From assembly GCA_002633025.1 (NCBI GenBank), contig NMRB01000019.1, forward strand, positions 904,127 to 968,126: a stretch of DNA of 64,000 nucleotides. The letters are read 5' to 3'. The first letter of the stretch is position 1. Every line of letters begins with the position of its first letter. This DNA is from Notospermus geniculatus (taxonomy: Eukaryota > Nemertea > Pilidiophora > Heteronemertea > Lineidae). Made by a program: the position numbers and the translations under genes. The notes under the pieces were generated by a model, which worked only from the letters and a program-made list of their open reading frames with translations, had not been told where the DNA came from and did not search any database. Positions 1-14,100 of this stretch are shown here, one piece after another.

Positions 1-173
1 CCTTCGCTTTTGCTCAAAACTTCAATCCGGTCAAACCCATATCTCTCCTTTTTCTTCTTTTTCTTCCTGACTCGATCACGCTGTTCTAACCGAAGAGTAT
101 TCAAATGGTGTATGGGCATCATGATGATTTCTTGTCCAGCGACCATCAAACGGTTAAACATTGACACCATCAT
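1..173 (-). CDS. Partial reading frame at the left edge, unrecognised
   Basis: On the minus strand an ATG at 173 (followed by a second ATG) opens a frame that runs without a stop to base 1, giving about 57 residues. The segment has a hydrophobic, Met-rich start, then a basic stretch ending in six lysines, then ERYGFDRIEVLSK. An in-frame stop lies a few codons upstream, so this would be a first coding exon of a gene extending left of the window. I do not recognise the family. No splice site or homology supports it, so it could be chance. Confidence 0.25.
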   Translation of the reverse strand, partial: MMVSMFNRLMVAGQEIIMMPIHHLNTLRLEQRDRVRKKKKKKERYGFDRIEVLSKSE

Positions 174-2905
174 GAAATGGATTTAAATTAAACGCCGGAG
201 AAATCACACCAAAAGGACATTTCCATCCAATCGTAAAGAACCTCTGTGGTTGCGAAAATGACATAGCTCCCGTAATTTCACAGAATTACAAAAGGGGAAG
301 TCACCTGACTTATCTCCAGGAAAGCCCACGCGGTCAGGTTTTGTTTATCCTATGTATTACGGATATCGTCTGTGTCTTACTTTTATCCCATTTGTGTCTT
401 ATCCGTAAATTCAACAATCCAAAAAGTCAATAGCATTGGAAAGGCATACAGGCCTACTCATAGTGTTTAGGCCAACTGATAATGAATAGGCTTATCGATG
501 TTCAGACAGGTAGACAATGAAATTCAACAAGGTTCATGGAAAAAAGGTATCACAAACCAACTTCAGGAACAGTGAAATAAAGTTAGTCATATCTGTTGTC
601 ACGACAAAACATGGATGCCAGAACTAGCTGCTCTTATCGCAATGTATAACTTTCACAACACCGAAGTTATCATACAGCTGCCACTTGCCAGCAAATTGAT
701 GCAAAGGTACTCTTTGCAACTGCAATGAAGGCATTGCTGCTGCGAAGAATCAAAAAAGTATCCAGGTATACATGTAATGCAAAAGATAAAGGTACAGAGA
801 GACTATGTCATGATAAGTCACAAACAACTGCAATACATCCATCCATCGTCTCCTCGGATAAAAACAGAATTCCGCCAAAGATCCTGGTTCAGAAACGTTT
901 GACTGCAGCCTGGTAGAATCAGCTCAAACACACTGACTCCTGCATGGACTCTTCCCTGAGATAGAGGTAGGTAGGCCTAAGTAGATGAGTGGATTGTCTT
1001 TCTCAGTGACGCTATGCACTCCAGTCCATTCACAATTTTGAACCAAGTGTTGAAATTGAAGACACGTTTCAAGGCGATAGAATCCAACTCCAATCAAGAC
1101 AGAAGATTATTCTGGACACTCGAACTACATACATGTATGGATAATTTGACTTGTCAGAATGAAGGAATACAACAGGAACAAACACGATCCACCGACATGA
1201 CATAATATCCCGTCACAGCAGAAAACATATTAGAGTGACAATCAGCTGATTGTGATCAATGACTGTCTGGGAAGAAGGACCTGCATGCCACTGAATGGTA
1301 TGTCTGCATTCTCTAATGGAATTATATCATCGACATACCAAATGTAGGACAATCATGATAAGCCTAACCTGGGATACAGGCAAACCTTGGACAGAGGTGT
1401 ACACAATAGGAAAGCCATTGTTTTATGGCACAGGGCAACCACACAATGAGTTGACATAGATTTTATATCAGTACCGGTACACTTCAAGTCATGCAAGTGC
1501 AGGGTTGCCAATGCAATGATGCCAACTTTAGGTCCACTAATTGTTGGAATTAAGTACTAAGTTTTCTAGGTCATTGTCATTTTCATGGGTGATGAACGCA
1601 ATTAAATGTCAAAAGGTTTAACCTTGGAGGAATGTCAGTATAATTCCTCCAAGTTTAACTATGTCAAGGTCCGAACTTGGAGGAATTATACTGACAGTAT
1701 AATTCCTCCAAGGTCCGAACAAAAAATTATCCTATAAGTTTTGGTCAAAGTGATGACCATACATTTATGTTACCAATTAGACATTCTCAACTTACAGCAT
1801 CTCTCTCTTCCCCGGATATCGATCCATCATCAAGTTTCTGGGAGACAGTGGTCAGGTCCGTCACATCAATGGCAATGCTTGTGAACAGGTTACTCCCACT
1901 GAGGGTTGATGACATCTTCACAGACACATGTTTTTACCCCTCAATAACCTGAAAAAAACATGGGTGGCAGCATACACTAACTTGAACTGGGTAGCTAAGG
2001 TTCGAAAAAGCAACTTCTCCACTGACTTGTCATCACTAGGCCTGCCGACACTAGGCCTAGGCCTATAGGCTAGGGCCATCTACGAACGTGTCGTTGTACT
2101 TGCAATGTACCGTACTTTGTTATAGGCCTATGCCTAGCCTGAACAAAAATATCCAATCACCATTATTAGTGCCAAAAATAGGCCTAAAAAGGTTGCCGAT
2201 TGGCGGAATAAGCTGTATCGATGACTGACGTCGATGTGCCATGCATGGTCATAGGCAGGGAGCCTACCGCACCGGCACGGTAAGCCTCCCCTCCTACTCC
2301 TAGAGCAGGCCTAGGGAGGCGGAGGGCTGGGCCAGCAGCCCCCAGTGCGGTGACTACTGATGCCCCCTAGGCTGCTAGGCCTACTGACATGACCGAATGG
2401 ATGGAGTAACGACGATGTCGTCATCGTGTCGATAACGTCACTTCAAATGACTTCCGTCCGATCAGCATGATCAGGGACTCTACTCTACGTTAGGCCCTAC
2501 CGGGGCGGGGGTAAAGTTTTTAGCCTAGTCTTCATTTCCTCTCACTTCATGATTCACACGCCATCTCTGATATTATGCTGTATTTGTGTATGTGGGCCAA
2601 GGATCAGGACATGCAGGAGGAGTCGGGTCAGTAACAAGGCTGGCCGAAGCCCAGTGCACTGCATGCACACACGATGTACACATCATCCACGTAGAAAAAT
2701 GGCTTTTGGATAACCAACTTTCTTGACAGATTTTAACCGTCGAATTTTCCACACACTGACGATATATTTCGTTCATTCATATCTTATTATTTACATTTGA
2801 AGGAACATTTTCATTGCACGGTAACAGTTCTTGTTATTTAGGTGCGATTGTACTTTAAAACTGGTGATTTTGTGATTCATTGCGAAATTTTTTCATAGTT
2901 GTTGA
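174..2905. other. Stretch without a supported gene
   Basis: No reading frame here has both a plausible composition and splice signals. The stretch holds the palindromic repeat at 1676-1711. At about 2040-2520 there is a GC-richer island crowded with AGGCCT palindromes, which could be a promoter-like or repeat-derived segment. Nothing else is visible. Confidence 0.4.
1621..1720. repeat. Short inverted/direct repeat around CTTGGAGGAATTATAC
   Basis: The motif CTTGGAGGAATTATAC faces its complement GTATAATTCCTCCAAG across 5 bases at 1676-1711. A further half copy lies at 1621-1655. Each is followed or preceded by AAGGTCCGAAC. It looks like a small foldback element that has partly duplicated itself. 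Confidence 0.7.
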
Positions 2906-3094
2906 TGTCGTTTTTCAACGGACGCCAATTCCAGTGCAGCCGATTCGCCCAGCAACACGACGAAGAGAGCGGAGGACAATAACGCCCGGGCAATAACGGA
3001 GGTGACTTCTCACTCAGATCGCCTCCTGGAAATGAACCAGCAGACCTTGCAAGATATTTCTTTAGAGATATTGATGAATGCAGTTGGAGATTAA
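2906..3094 (+). other. Open frame of 62 codons, possible terminal exon
   Basis: This plus-strand frame reads as an ordinary hydrophilic protein (Ser/Thr/Asn-rich, then a helical-looking DRLLEMNQQTLQDISLEIL) and ends in TAA at 3092-3094. It has no in-frame ATG near its start and is preceded by a stop, so it could only be a last exon; TTTTTTCATAG just upstream would serve as an acceptor. No homologue is recognised and no upstream exons were found. The stop codon falls inside the left arm of the hairpin at 3091-3188, so repeat-derived sequence is an alternative. Confidence 0.2.
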
Positions 3095-3188
3095 CCATAG
3101 TCAAATATCAGCCATGGCGCTGTCCGACCCATTCCACATGGAATCCATGTGGATGGGTCGGACAGCGCCATATTTGACTATGGATTAA
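3091..3188. repeat. Perfect-looking 98-bp hairpin
   Basis: Left arm TTAACCATAGTCAAATAT.. is matched by right arm ..ATATTTGACTATGGATTAA with almost complete pairing through GGCGCTGTCCGACCCAT. The loop is short, around CCACATGGAATCCATGTGG. It is either a tiny foldback transposon or a hairpin RNA locus. Confidence 0.8.
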
Positions 3189-3189
3189 C

Positions 3190-5196
3190 TTTAAATACTT
3201 GCTACGCCTAGGCCTACCACCAGTATCTTGGGAATATTCTTGTGAACATCAATATTGGACAAACGAGAACATCATACATAAGAAGATAATTTATTTTGTA
3301 CATAATTACAACATTACAAATGTACAGATAAAACAAATTGCATTTCAAAGTAGTAACCCTAAAAAGGCCAATTCATGAACTGCTAAAATGTCCACCTCCA
3401 TACATGTAGGGGGCGGTAAGTACATATCGTGTGCCGGAATTAAAAAGTTCAATGCACGCAGTCATAAAACTAACAGAAAACGCCTTCAAAGAAAAAAGAA
3501 ATTCGGCATTCAGTGTGAATAGAGTTGAAAGGATTCCACCCTGGAGGTATTATACCTCCGTGATTCCACCAAAGACCCAAACCTGGCCCGGCCACACTGA
3601 GGACTGACTGCCGGAAGACGCCAATAAATCCTTTATCAATACTGTATAAACCTTTTATCAAATGGTATATTCCAGTACATAGAAAGGTGATTGAAAAAAT
3701 GTAGATCTACATGTATTTTAGTCAATGGTTATCATTGATATTCAACTGAGATCGGAGTGATACACTGGACAGCTCACATTGGGATAGTAGCAAATGGTAG
3801 ACATGACAATTGTCAAAGTCACACTCACAATTTTATACTCACACAGAGAAAATGACAAAAGAAAATTCATAAAAATTGTGTATTCTACAGAAGCATTAGC
3901 ACCGACTATTATGATTTTACTTGGATTAACCCCTGACCCCATAGACCCCTTTCAAAAATCTTGAGCAGATAACAACTTCCTTGCCCCAGGTCAAAACGTG
4001 AATGAAGTACGTACTGTTCATGTACATCGTTTGCATTTTGACCTGGAGGGAGGATATTGTTATTACACGCTGAAGACTTTTGAAAGGGGCCTATGAAACC
4101 TTTGAGCAATATGTTAAGAAAAGCGAGTGACACTGTTCATCAATTCAAGTGTAAAGCTATGTGTATACTTTCAGATTCCATGAATGGTTGCACTGAAAGT
4201 GATGACTACGTCACATCAGATTACGCGAGGCCCAAGCCCCAACTATATTTCCAATATTCAATGTTAAATAGAATGGAAAAAATATTGTGCATCAGTAGGC
4301 ATGCACACTATCACTGAACTGCTTTTTCTTTACTTAAAACATGATTCTAGAAAACTGACCCACATTCTGGGAATTTCTTGACCAAATACTCCCCTCCTAC
4401 ACTGCCATCAAATACTTGATAACAGCAATTGTTAAATATCAATACCACTTCAATACCACTTGAGAAAATATCTCTCCCAATTCATGAAATTACGGACGAT
4501 GGCGTAGAAATATCCTCGTGGTTCACACCACAACGTAGAGCAGCACCAGAAATGGCTGATTTGAATGCAGATGAGGTCAGGTTCTGACGGCAAGAAAGAG
4601 AGGACACTAACATCATCAAATCTTTCACAAACTATCAATGAGAATGTATGGTAGCACCATGAGAAATCACTACGAATGGAGACGGTTCAAAGGAGGCAGC
4701 TTTGAGTACAGCTGGTACAAGTTTTTTTCCAGCAGAGCAGACCAACCAACAACGTCCTATACTGGACATGCACTGATTACAGTGTACATTGTCAACATGT
4801 CAACGTATCAGTTGACATCATACCGGTAATCCTGACACACTCATCACCCCATAACTTGAATCACCGGATCAATTTGGCTATACCTGCAGGGGACAACCCT
4901 GCAGGAAAGAACTACCTACTAGACCTCGCAATACTGACACAGGAACACCAACCACAGTCTGCTGAAAGTACTGCAGTGTTAAGTATTAACGCAGTACAGA
5001 GGTTTAAGTTAACAAGACTGAGCATTGACACATGAGGCAAAGAAGATGTAAAATTGATGCAAATGCCGCAGTAGGTATCAGCAAAAAACCTCACTTGCCA
5101 CACACATAGAGGATGGATTCCATACTCAACTAATGATGCATCTGCTGGCTAATAAAATACATTGCATTCATTCAGCAAACACAACACAGAGATACC
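3190..5196. other. Probable INPP4 3' untranslated/flanking region
   Basis: This lies downstream of the minus-strand INPP4 stop. A minus-strand AATAAA (TTTATT on plus at about 3290) could be the polyadenylation signal, which would give a 3' UTR of roughly 1.9 kb. No other coding segment is supported. Confidence 0.35.
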
Positions 5197-8100
5197 CTAT
5201 GTTTGGACGTTTCCATAGGAACCATGGGGTGGTCGGTATAATTTTGGCATAGATAGCACCCTTAAACTGTTGAAAGCATATTTGCGAGCACCGGTATTCT
5301 TGTATGTGTTTTCTCGCCGTACTCCCTCACTGAAAATGAAGAGTGGCACAATTAGTTATTTGTCATAATTAAAAGATTATCATCCGATGCAATGCTAGTC
5401 CTAATTTAACATTGTAATTGGTGAGTATGGCGAAACTAGTACAGAGAAACAACCATAGGCTTGTGGAAGCCATTCACTGCTCTGCATGTACTGCAGTAAC
5501 AAAGCAATCTGACCATAATCATGCTCTAAATACCAGTAGCTGTCTCACCTTCTCATGCACTCCAGTGATGCCATAAACACATGTGATGCCAAGTCATGTT
5601 GTCGCTGTAGAATTTGTACCTGCTCCAATGTCACACCCATCGCTGTCCGATCCTTCGCGCTCTTACAGCTGGTGAACCTCAAGCCATTCATCTGACGACA
5701 AATCTGAAGAAAAACATGTCACAGAATCTGAATCTGAGAGAACTGTACTCGGATTACAACAAGATGAAGTTTTCTGACCTACAATGATCTCGTGACCACA
5801 GACACCGCTGATCGAGCTGCAATCCTAGCCTTCGGAGCTCACCAATGAGGTCAAATCTCACTTGAAATACGGATCCTCCAGAAGCAGTTGGACGCAGAAT
5901 AAGGATCAGTAAGAGACCAACCTCTTCAGCAAGTTGTAATATCTCCACATTCTTGGACTTCTTCAGATTAACATGCTGTTGTAGTAGTGTTGTCAGTTCA
6001 CTGAGTGGCAGGTTGTTACCCTCAAGTTTGGCTGTAAATAAGGAAGAACGTTGACCACAACCAGTCATTACACTGTCGCACAAATCTAAAGTGAATACAA
6101 GTAGATCTTCTCTCTGAGCCGACCACATCCCTACTGTAAGCAGTAGCAAATTGATGATTACCTGGTTCACCAAATGTTTCAGCGAACTTTTCATAGTAGT
6201 CAAGCATTCCTCGGCATCCTTCTAAGTTAATTCCTTCTTGTAACGACACATCACCAAACCTGGAGGATGATTTAAAGGACATGAAATAACAAAATACAAA
6301 CTGACCAACTCAGAAAAGCCATGGTGTGACTGTGAGCACAGAAGCATTATGAATTACATCCACGGCACAAAATGCCAAGTTATAAACAAAAGGCTTACTT
6401 TTCTGCAAGTGTTGCCTGCTCATTCAGACCAATATTGAACATGACAGGAATGACCTTGACCAGATGACCTCTCTGGAGTTCATTTGGCAGCAAGTGGAAC
6501 TGATTGGGAGGGGCAGGTATTTCTATGATGAGGCCACATCTGAAACAAAGAAACAGACCCTTCAGCTTTTATTAAAGTATATTCCATCAAACTTTTGACA
6601 TTTGTACCTCCAGAACTGATGATATTACGAACTCACAATGCTCATAAGGTATTGAGTTGAAATATTACAACACATTGACTGACTCTTCCAGTCAATAAAA
6701 CTTTGCTATACCGGTACATTACTTTTATAAGCACATATATTGGCTACCTCAACGACACTACTCCTTGCATGCACACCAGTGCAACCATCACAAAGAACAC
6801 TAAATAAGTCCGGTTATGAGTTAGTGAGCGTGGAAACAAGCAAGTCTACTATTATTCATCAGACAAAAGTAGAGGACACGACAAGTCTAATATGGTTCGC
6901 CTGAATGTTGCAGAGGCCAGGACAAGAGCCTATAAGGTTCATGGATATGTTAGTAGAGGCCAGGACAAGTCTACTTTGGTTTATCAGACATGTTAGTAGA
7001 GGCCAGGATGAGTCTACTACGGTTTATCAGCATGTTAGTGGAGGCCAGGACGAGTCTACTATGGTTTATCAGACATGTTAGTAGAGGCCAGGACGAGTCT
7101 ACTGCATGTAGGGTTCATAGTCTACTATGGTTGTGTTAATAGAGTCAGGAGCAGTCTGCATATGGACGGGACATGAAAGTAGAGGTGAGGATGGCAACAA
7201 GACATTAGTACATTAGAGGCCGTGATCAGCTTGGGATCAGCAAATTAAATCCAACCATTGTCAATGGTATAGGAGACTTTCTGGTAAAAGTGATCAGAAA
7301 TGTAACTTGATACAACCAACATTGCAACTAATTTTTCTGAAAATACTCGTGCTTCCCTGACCTGGATTTAATATGCTGATCCTCATCAATTACCCAACAC
7401 ATGCACAATGAATGACTAATACTACACCTGGTCGGGTCAGGTAGACTTTCCATCTTCACATCGCTACAAATTTGAAGAGCAAATGAAAAAGAAACAAGAA
7501 GTGAGAAGACAAGAGTGGTTTCAAACCGTATTCACCGACGCTTCTAACAAATCTACCACCACAGGGACAGACATCTGTGTTCATCACAAGCCCATCTTCA
7601 ACTACCAATGGTTAAAATCACTGTGCCTTTGGCCTCTGCAGCTCTCCGAGCATAGTCCGCAGGCGGACTGATGGGAGGCCTCGATATTTCAAGATGTCAC
7701 AAATCGGGATTGGACATCACCTCAAAATGTCACAACACAATGCTCGCAGGCGGACTGATCATGATTACATGTACATGTATTTTAAGACATAGATTTTGTC
7801 TAAAAGCTGTGGGTTTTTTCATGAACATGGACCGAGTGGTTTGTGATTCACACAGATGGACCCTAATAAGCCCCAACAAAATTGATTCTAGTACCGGTAA
7901 TATATACAGATCTACTGGAGGTCTAAGAATATCCACCACCACCGTACCAGGTAAGGAACTGAACACGCTGACTAAACCAGGGATTCTGCATCAGGACGGG
8001 AGGGAAATTGGCAAAATGAAATGCAACATCCCCAACACCACATGATGACAGTCCACAGACATGCTCACCTGGTGCTGTAAGTTTAATCAGAGTTCTAGCA

Positions 8101-11100
8101 AGTTAATCAAGTTCTATACGAAGTCCATGCAAAGTTCTGCTTTGTGCCATAATCAGTTGAAACAGTGCCTGCTTGGAATGTAATTGACCTACAGCATGTC
8201 AGTGAGAAGGCTCAACATTCATGCCACAACACCAGCTTTTAAAAGCTGTTAGTCTTGAGCATGCATACCTTACCGTTTACACATGCAATTATATGTCTGC
8301 GTCAATAAGTAGATTGAGAGTGATACACCTGCAGTGGGTGATAGAGACTGCTTTGTTGTTCATCATAGTGTTAGATTAGCAGAACAGAACCTGAGACAAA
8401 CTTCCAACTACTACCAACTACTACTGGTATCTAACTAACAGTGCTACCCTTACCATGTGACATGACACCCAATTTTATGCTTGGGTAGTTTCTCATGTAC
8501 ACATGTGCTGTGCATTAGTACTACACACATCCCATTTAATACAATAACGCCAGTATACAAATCTGCTAACGGAGTTCTCCAACACGTCAGCTTGCGAGGC
8601 AACGAGGTTGATACAAGGGGTCCAGGTTCATACTGTACAATACAATATTCTGTTAGGTGAAGCCTGAACCATTTCAGATCATTCAAAATCAGGCAAAAGA
8701 CAGGATTTCTGAGATTTTGGAATCAGATAAAGATTGGAGAACTCTGCCCTTAGTTTTTAAAGCTACAAGAAGAGGTGTTAAAATACACTGACACTAATAG
8801 CAAATGAAGATTAAGTATAAACGATATGTGAAGATCTCTCCATTAGATGCATAGATGTTGACCAATACTAACCTTCCATGCCGTGTAGGCCTATGACTGC
8901 ACCAGCAAAACAAAAAGAACTACGATAATCAACTACAAGCAAGGTCTACCCTGAAGTTACAAGCACCTTCTGAAGTTCATTAACAGGAGTCAATCCCATT
9001 GAATTAAATATATTATGGAGATGGGTATATTCTTGATTAAACAAGCCTGCCAGGTCAAGCAGACAAACTTCCTCATCCATTGTGCAGAGCTTCGATCATG
9101 CAGCTCCCTCACAAAGTCTTTCCGACCTACTTTTGGCAATGTATTACTGCATGTACAGCTTTGCTCTTTGTTTGAAAGCTCGTCATTTCATGACAGCCAT
9201 GTTACTTCTGAGGTGATCAGGCAAAGAACACAGAAACTACCCACCTGTCTACGAGAATCCTTGGCAAGATTTTGTCTGTTTCCGCCGAGTGCACGATGCG
9301 GAACTTCACATTATTGAGATCATTAACAGCGATAACCATATCCTCCATCATGCCCATTTCGTTACCATGACAACTGAGTAAACACTCAAAACTCGCTATG
9401 ATACCGATGCGTGCGATTTGGGAGAGAAAGTTCTTGTTTTTGATTGAACTGCGGACTTTTGTGATGAATGCTGTGACCAGCGAGGTGAGCTGAAGAGAAC
9501 AGACGAAGGTTAGTCCTCTAGAAATATAATGCCTTACTGATTCTATCCATCTGCTAGAAAAACAGCAGAGATGATGTGCTGGTATACTGTATAGATTTGT
9601 AATGTAGGAGGAAACCTCAACACCCAAAAAATTTCCATTACAAAGGAGAAGTATCCTTTGCATGCGAATCTGACCAAGACTTCAACATGCAATCAGAGGG
9701 TACACTTCAAACACAGGCTTACTGATGTGCCCCTTAGTTTGTCAGAGAACTCATCCACACAGGTACATATATCATATCACAGGGGTAGATATTTCAGTAG
9801 TCAAGAAGTATATACTGTAAAGCAGGAAAATTTTGCGTGCAGGAAATTTTCGCGAATTTCGCGAGAGTGTATGAGTCACGAAAATTTCCTGTCGCGAATA
9901 TGAGTACAGGCAAGTGATAAGTACGGCCCGTGAAAAAAAACTGAAAAAAAATGGCAGAGACTCGCAAAAATATCCTGCCGTGAAAATGTCTATAATTCTT
10001 GATTCGCGAAAATTGCCAGCCGCGAAATTATCTTGCTTTACAGTAATCATGATGTGCCAACGGGAAACTTACTGCATGTGAGAATATAACATCGCGGCGA
10101 TATTTGATATTATGCCAAAGCGCGACGTTTGAGCTGAGCTCTTGAACCATTTTAAACGTCAGCGATGCGAGAACACGTTTTGACATCGTTTCTATAGCCC
10201 CCTTCGTCCTCATGACCAGTGGCTCCACCTCTTCCATCCAGATGGCTGTGTTTTCTGAGTAATTCTTCATGAGTTGGTCAACTTTTGATATGACACACAC
10301 CAATATCGCCTCCAGGTTTGAACGCACCATGTCCTAAAAACAGATAATGATGCAAAGAATCGTTATAACTTCTGTGCAAAATCATAAATTTCGAACACTA
10401 CAGGTTTTTTTCAATTTCCACAGTTTCTGGGTGCTGACTTATAATTTGAATGGGAAGTATAAGTCAGGGGAGAGTTCCCAAACTTAGACCAACTGACCTC
10501 CAATCAGGCTTGGAATCATTTATGCAAGAGATTTAATGAGAAGTGCCGTACTTACCCATGGTTCACCTAAAGTAGATGGATGACAGTCAGCGCTCGTCCA
10601 TCGCCAATTCTTGTCTGGACCTATATTGTTATTGGGTGGCACGTACTCCGTACTCGGTCTCCGATTGTCAATGAAGTCCGCCTCATTTGCTTTCATCCAG
10701 GTAAAAGCTTGTAGTGATTCTTCCACAACGCTGCTCTCACACACTAAGATCAACTGCCGAACCTGGAAGACAAGTGTAAGATGGTACAACAGCCCTACTT
10801 AGACCAAGAGAGTCAGAACCCCGAGATCTACCCAAGATTCAAACTCCTGGAGAGACTATGGGCCGTATTCTAGAAGCTTCCTTAACTCTATTGTTTACAG
10901 GGCAGAATATAAAAGCTTAAAGTGGACCTTGGATTTAAAGAGGCTTCTAAAATACGGGCCTATGACTCCGCTCTTTCGAGGACAGGAACTTGGACATAAA
11001 GATTCCAGGAGGAATCCAGTGGCACTAACCTTATCACTCAGTCTCTGCGCTGCATGAGGTAGAACTTCCCGATCCCCTTGCACAGCTGCCCGACTCACAC

Positions 11101-14100
11101 CCTCGCTTTCAAAATGAATGTCCTTGCGTAACACAGCCACAGTATTGAGAAGTTCAGTGATTCTTTCTATTTTAGGCTCACCACCAAATTTATGTGCATA
11201 GTGTTCTCGAAAATTTAACATGAGTTTCCTTAATCCTCCATGTCTGAACCTCATGGGGTACGCGATAAATGCACCAACAGTTATTGTGTCATAATACGTT
11301 GCTGAAATTGAGATGAACTTGTCTCAGACGATGACTGCAAATAGGAGGAGGATGAGAAATTGAGATGTTCCTGGCCTGCAACTCAGCATGCTGAGTGAAC
11401 CAGAACATCAATGACATTACCTCTATGATGATTTGAGCTAGACTTACAATGACATTATCTCTATGATAATTTGAGCTAGACTTACAATGACATTACCTCT
11501 ATGATGACTTGAGCTAGACCTACAATGACATTACCTCTATGATGACCTGAGCTAGACCTACAATGACATTACCTCTAGGACTGAATTCACCGGCTACAGC
11601 CAACCGCTGTAGATGGAGGTTGGTCGGCACAAACTCCATCTCGCGTAGTAAACGGTCGCTACTCCGTTTGAAAGGCGGTCCTGAAAATTGGAGGTATAAA
11701 CAGTCAGCAGTTACATCTTGGCAAGAATTTGGACAGTAGTAGGATGAAGTCATGGGATCGACACTTACTGAAGAATTACATTGAGAAGTCTCAAACTGAC
11801 GAGACACGGAAAATTTACTCGACAGAGTAGTAGGAAGATTCCTGTTTTTTGAAAGGTCTCTAGGCTCATTTTGACCAATAAGGACAGGAGTCAAACAGAT
11901 TACTTCATGATGTTATTGATTGCCAAAGCTTATATCAAAGACCACAAAACAGAAAGAGAGACATTTGGTCATTTGAATAAAGACTAGCAAATGCTTTTAC
12001 CGGTACTTGAAATTTGTACGGTAATACAAATGCACTAGGCAATGCTGTACAAATCTGAACTAAAAGCATTTGCTAGTCTTTATTCATATGATCCAATGGG
12101 TGAGGTCAAAGGTCAGGGTTAACCTAACACAGACTGTAAGATTAAGTCACCCGAACTTTGCCCATAAGGACAAGAAAGAGGGAGCCTACAAGGGCATGGA
12201 CTCAAAGAACAACCTACAGGGTGTTAGGTTTTCCCAGGTACCCGGGACTCAACCTTACCCACGTGTCAAGTGCATGTGTGACCCGCTCTGGCGAAGAGTC
12301 GCATATTGCTCAGAAGGTGAGCCTCAACGAACCGAGATGACACCAGGAGAGAATGGAAGAAATAGATTCTTTCAGATTTCATAATAGGCAGAAACAGACA
12401 ACATTTGGTCTCAACCTGCCAAGGTAAGAGCAACGTGCGTCTGGTTTTGCCAGATCGGGTCACATATACCCCCAGTAGTGTGAGGTAGACAAAAGATAGG
12501 TGAAGGCTAAATTAAAAGTGAACGGAACAAAATATTAGGAATTTAGTACCAGTACCCAAACTCCACCAGAGAGAATGAATGTAAGCGCACAGTATTTTTG
12601 CAATAAATGACTATTAAAATCTTCATCTAGTGACAACACTGTCATGCAGTCTGACTCGCTCTGAAGTGGGAACTACATTACTACGGTACACAGACTGGTG
12701 TCATGACTTCAAAATCACCAAACTTTTGCATAATGCAGCTACGCCATTCCATATGTAAGCAAATGCACACATCGAACCAAAACCCAAACTCCTCTCACAG
12801 ACTCTCATCACAAACACTGACAGTCACTAGAAAGCGAAAATTTCAGATTTTCTGGTAATCAGGAAACATGCAACAATATCTATGTCAGGTTGGGTCATTT
12901 AAGGGCACAGCAAACAGGGTTACAACAGGTATCAGCTACTGGTTTACAGATATGCTAAGGTAGAGCTCAAGGACATGATCAGGGGATTGACAAAGTTACA
13001 AGAGTTCCAACAACCATGCCCAGAGATGGGTCGGGCTCGTACACCTTTGGACAAGATCAACATTTTGGAACCCAACAGACAGTCACAAGGTTCTCACATG
13101 TTTCTTAATTCACAGGGTACCAGTTAATCAGGTGCCTCGTAGCATCACTACTTCTTCGGCAAAGTTAAACAATTTGAACGACAATATTAGAAGCTATTTT
13201 CACTCAAAAAGGTGTACGAACCCAACCCAATAACAAGTTGTTTTTTACCTTTATATTCCTGCATATATCTAAGACATTGTGTATAAACGCTTGTGGTTTT
13301 CATGTGTAGATCTAACAGGTCTGACCTCGCTTTCTCCAAGTCATTCGGCAGCTGTGTGATGAGGGTTGGAGAGGAGAAAAGCACAGATTGAGTCATTTGA
13401 ATTATGAATCATTTACAATGACTGACGAGCAAGGGGCGGACAGCAGACCAGACAGACATGGAGGAGATTTATTTACATGGGACATGAGACTTCTGAACAG
13501 GGTGGTGGTGCTTCTAATGCTACAGAAAGGGGGGGGGGGGTCAGGAATGAGTTGGAAAATGAGACAGTAGCTCTTGATGCAATGGAATGTGGAGATATCT
13601 TCCATGGTACGTGGAAAGGATCGGCTTTCAACCAGCTCAGTAGAAGAGGTAGCCATTGAGTATCCCCATCAGGAAAAGTCTGCTAATTTCACTCTATTGT
13701 AACAGAGGAGTCCCCCATTAGCAGCAGTCTAATTGTAAGACTAAGACTCAACAGCTAACTCCCCACCCCATCACAACGGTGGTGCCTAAAAGTGTTTTGA
13801 AGAGTGTTAGGTTAGTTTTGTTAAGAGTGTTATTGGCTCAGAATGTAACTACCTACCGGTACTTGCATTTGACTAGGGCCAACATACATTTGTACTATTA
13901 ATGAAATGATTATTGTCTATACGATAATTCAGACAGTTAAGTAGCCTGGCAACAAATTCACTACCGGTTACAGAACATTTCTAAGATGCTTAGAAACACA
14001 TCAATTCGATGACTTCTCCATCACATGACAACTCAAAGGCCATCATTCTTGTCTACAGGACAGGTACCTGTACTTCAATTAACCAAGCAAGCAGTCCAAT

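Noticed and set aside
5754-6203. 149-codon minus-strand frame
   Set aside because: It reads through INPP4 introns in mixed frames; only the exon 5922-6031 inside it is coding, and it is included in the INPP4 model.
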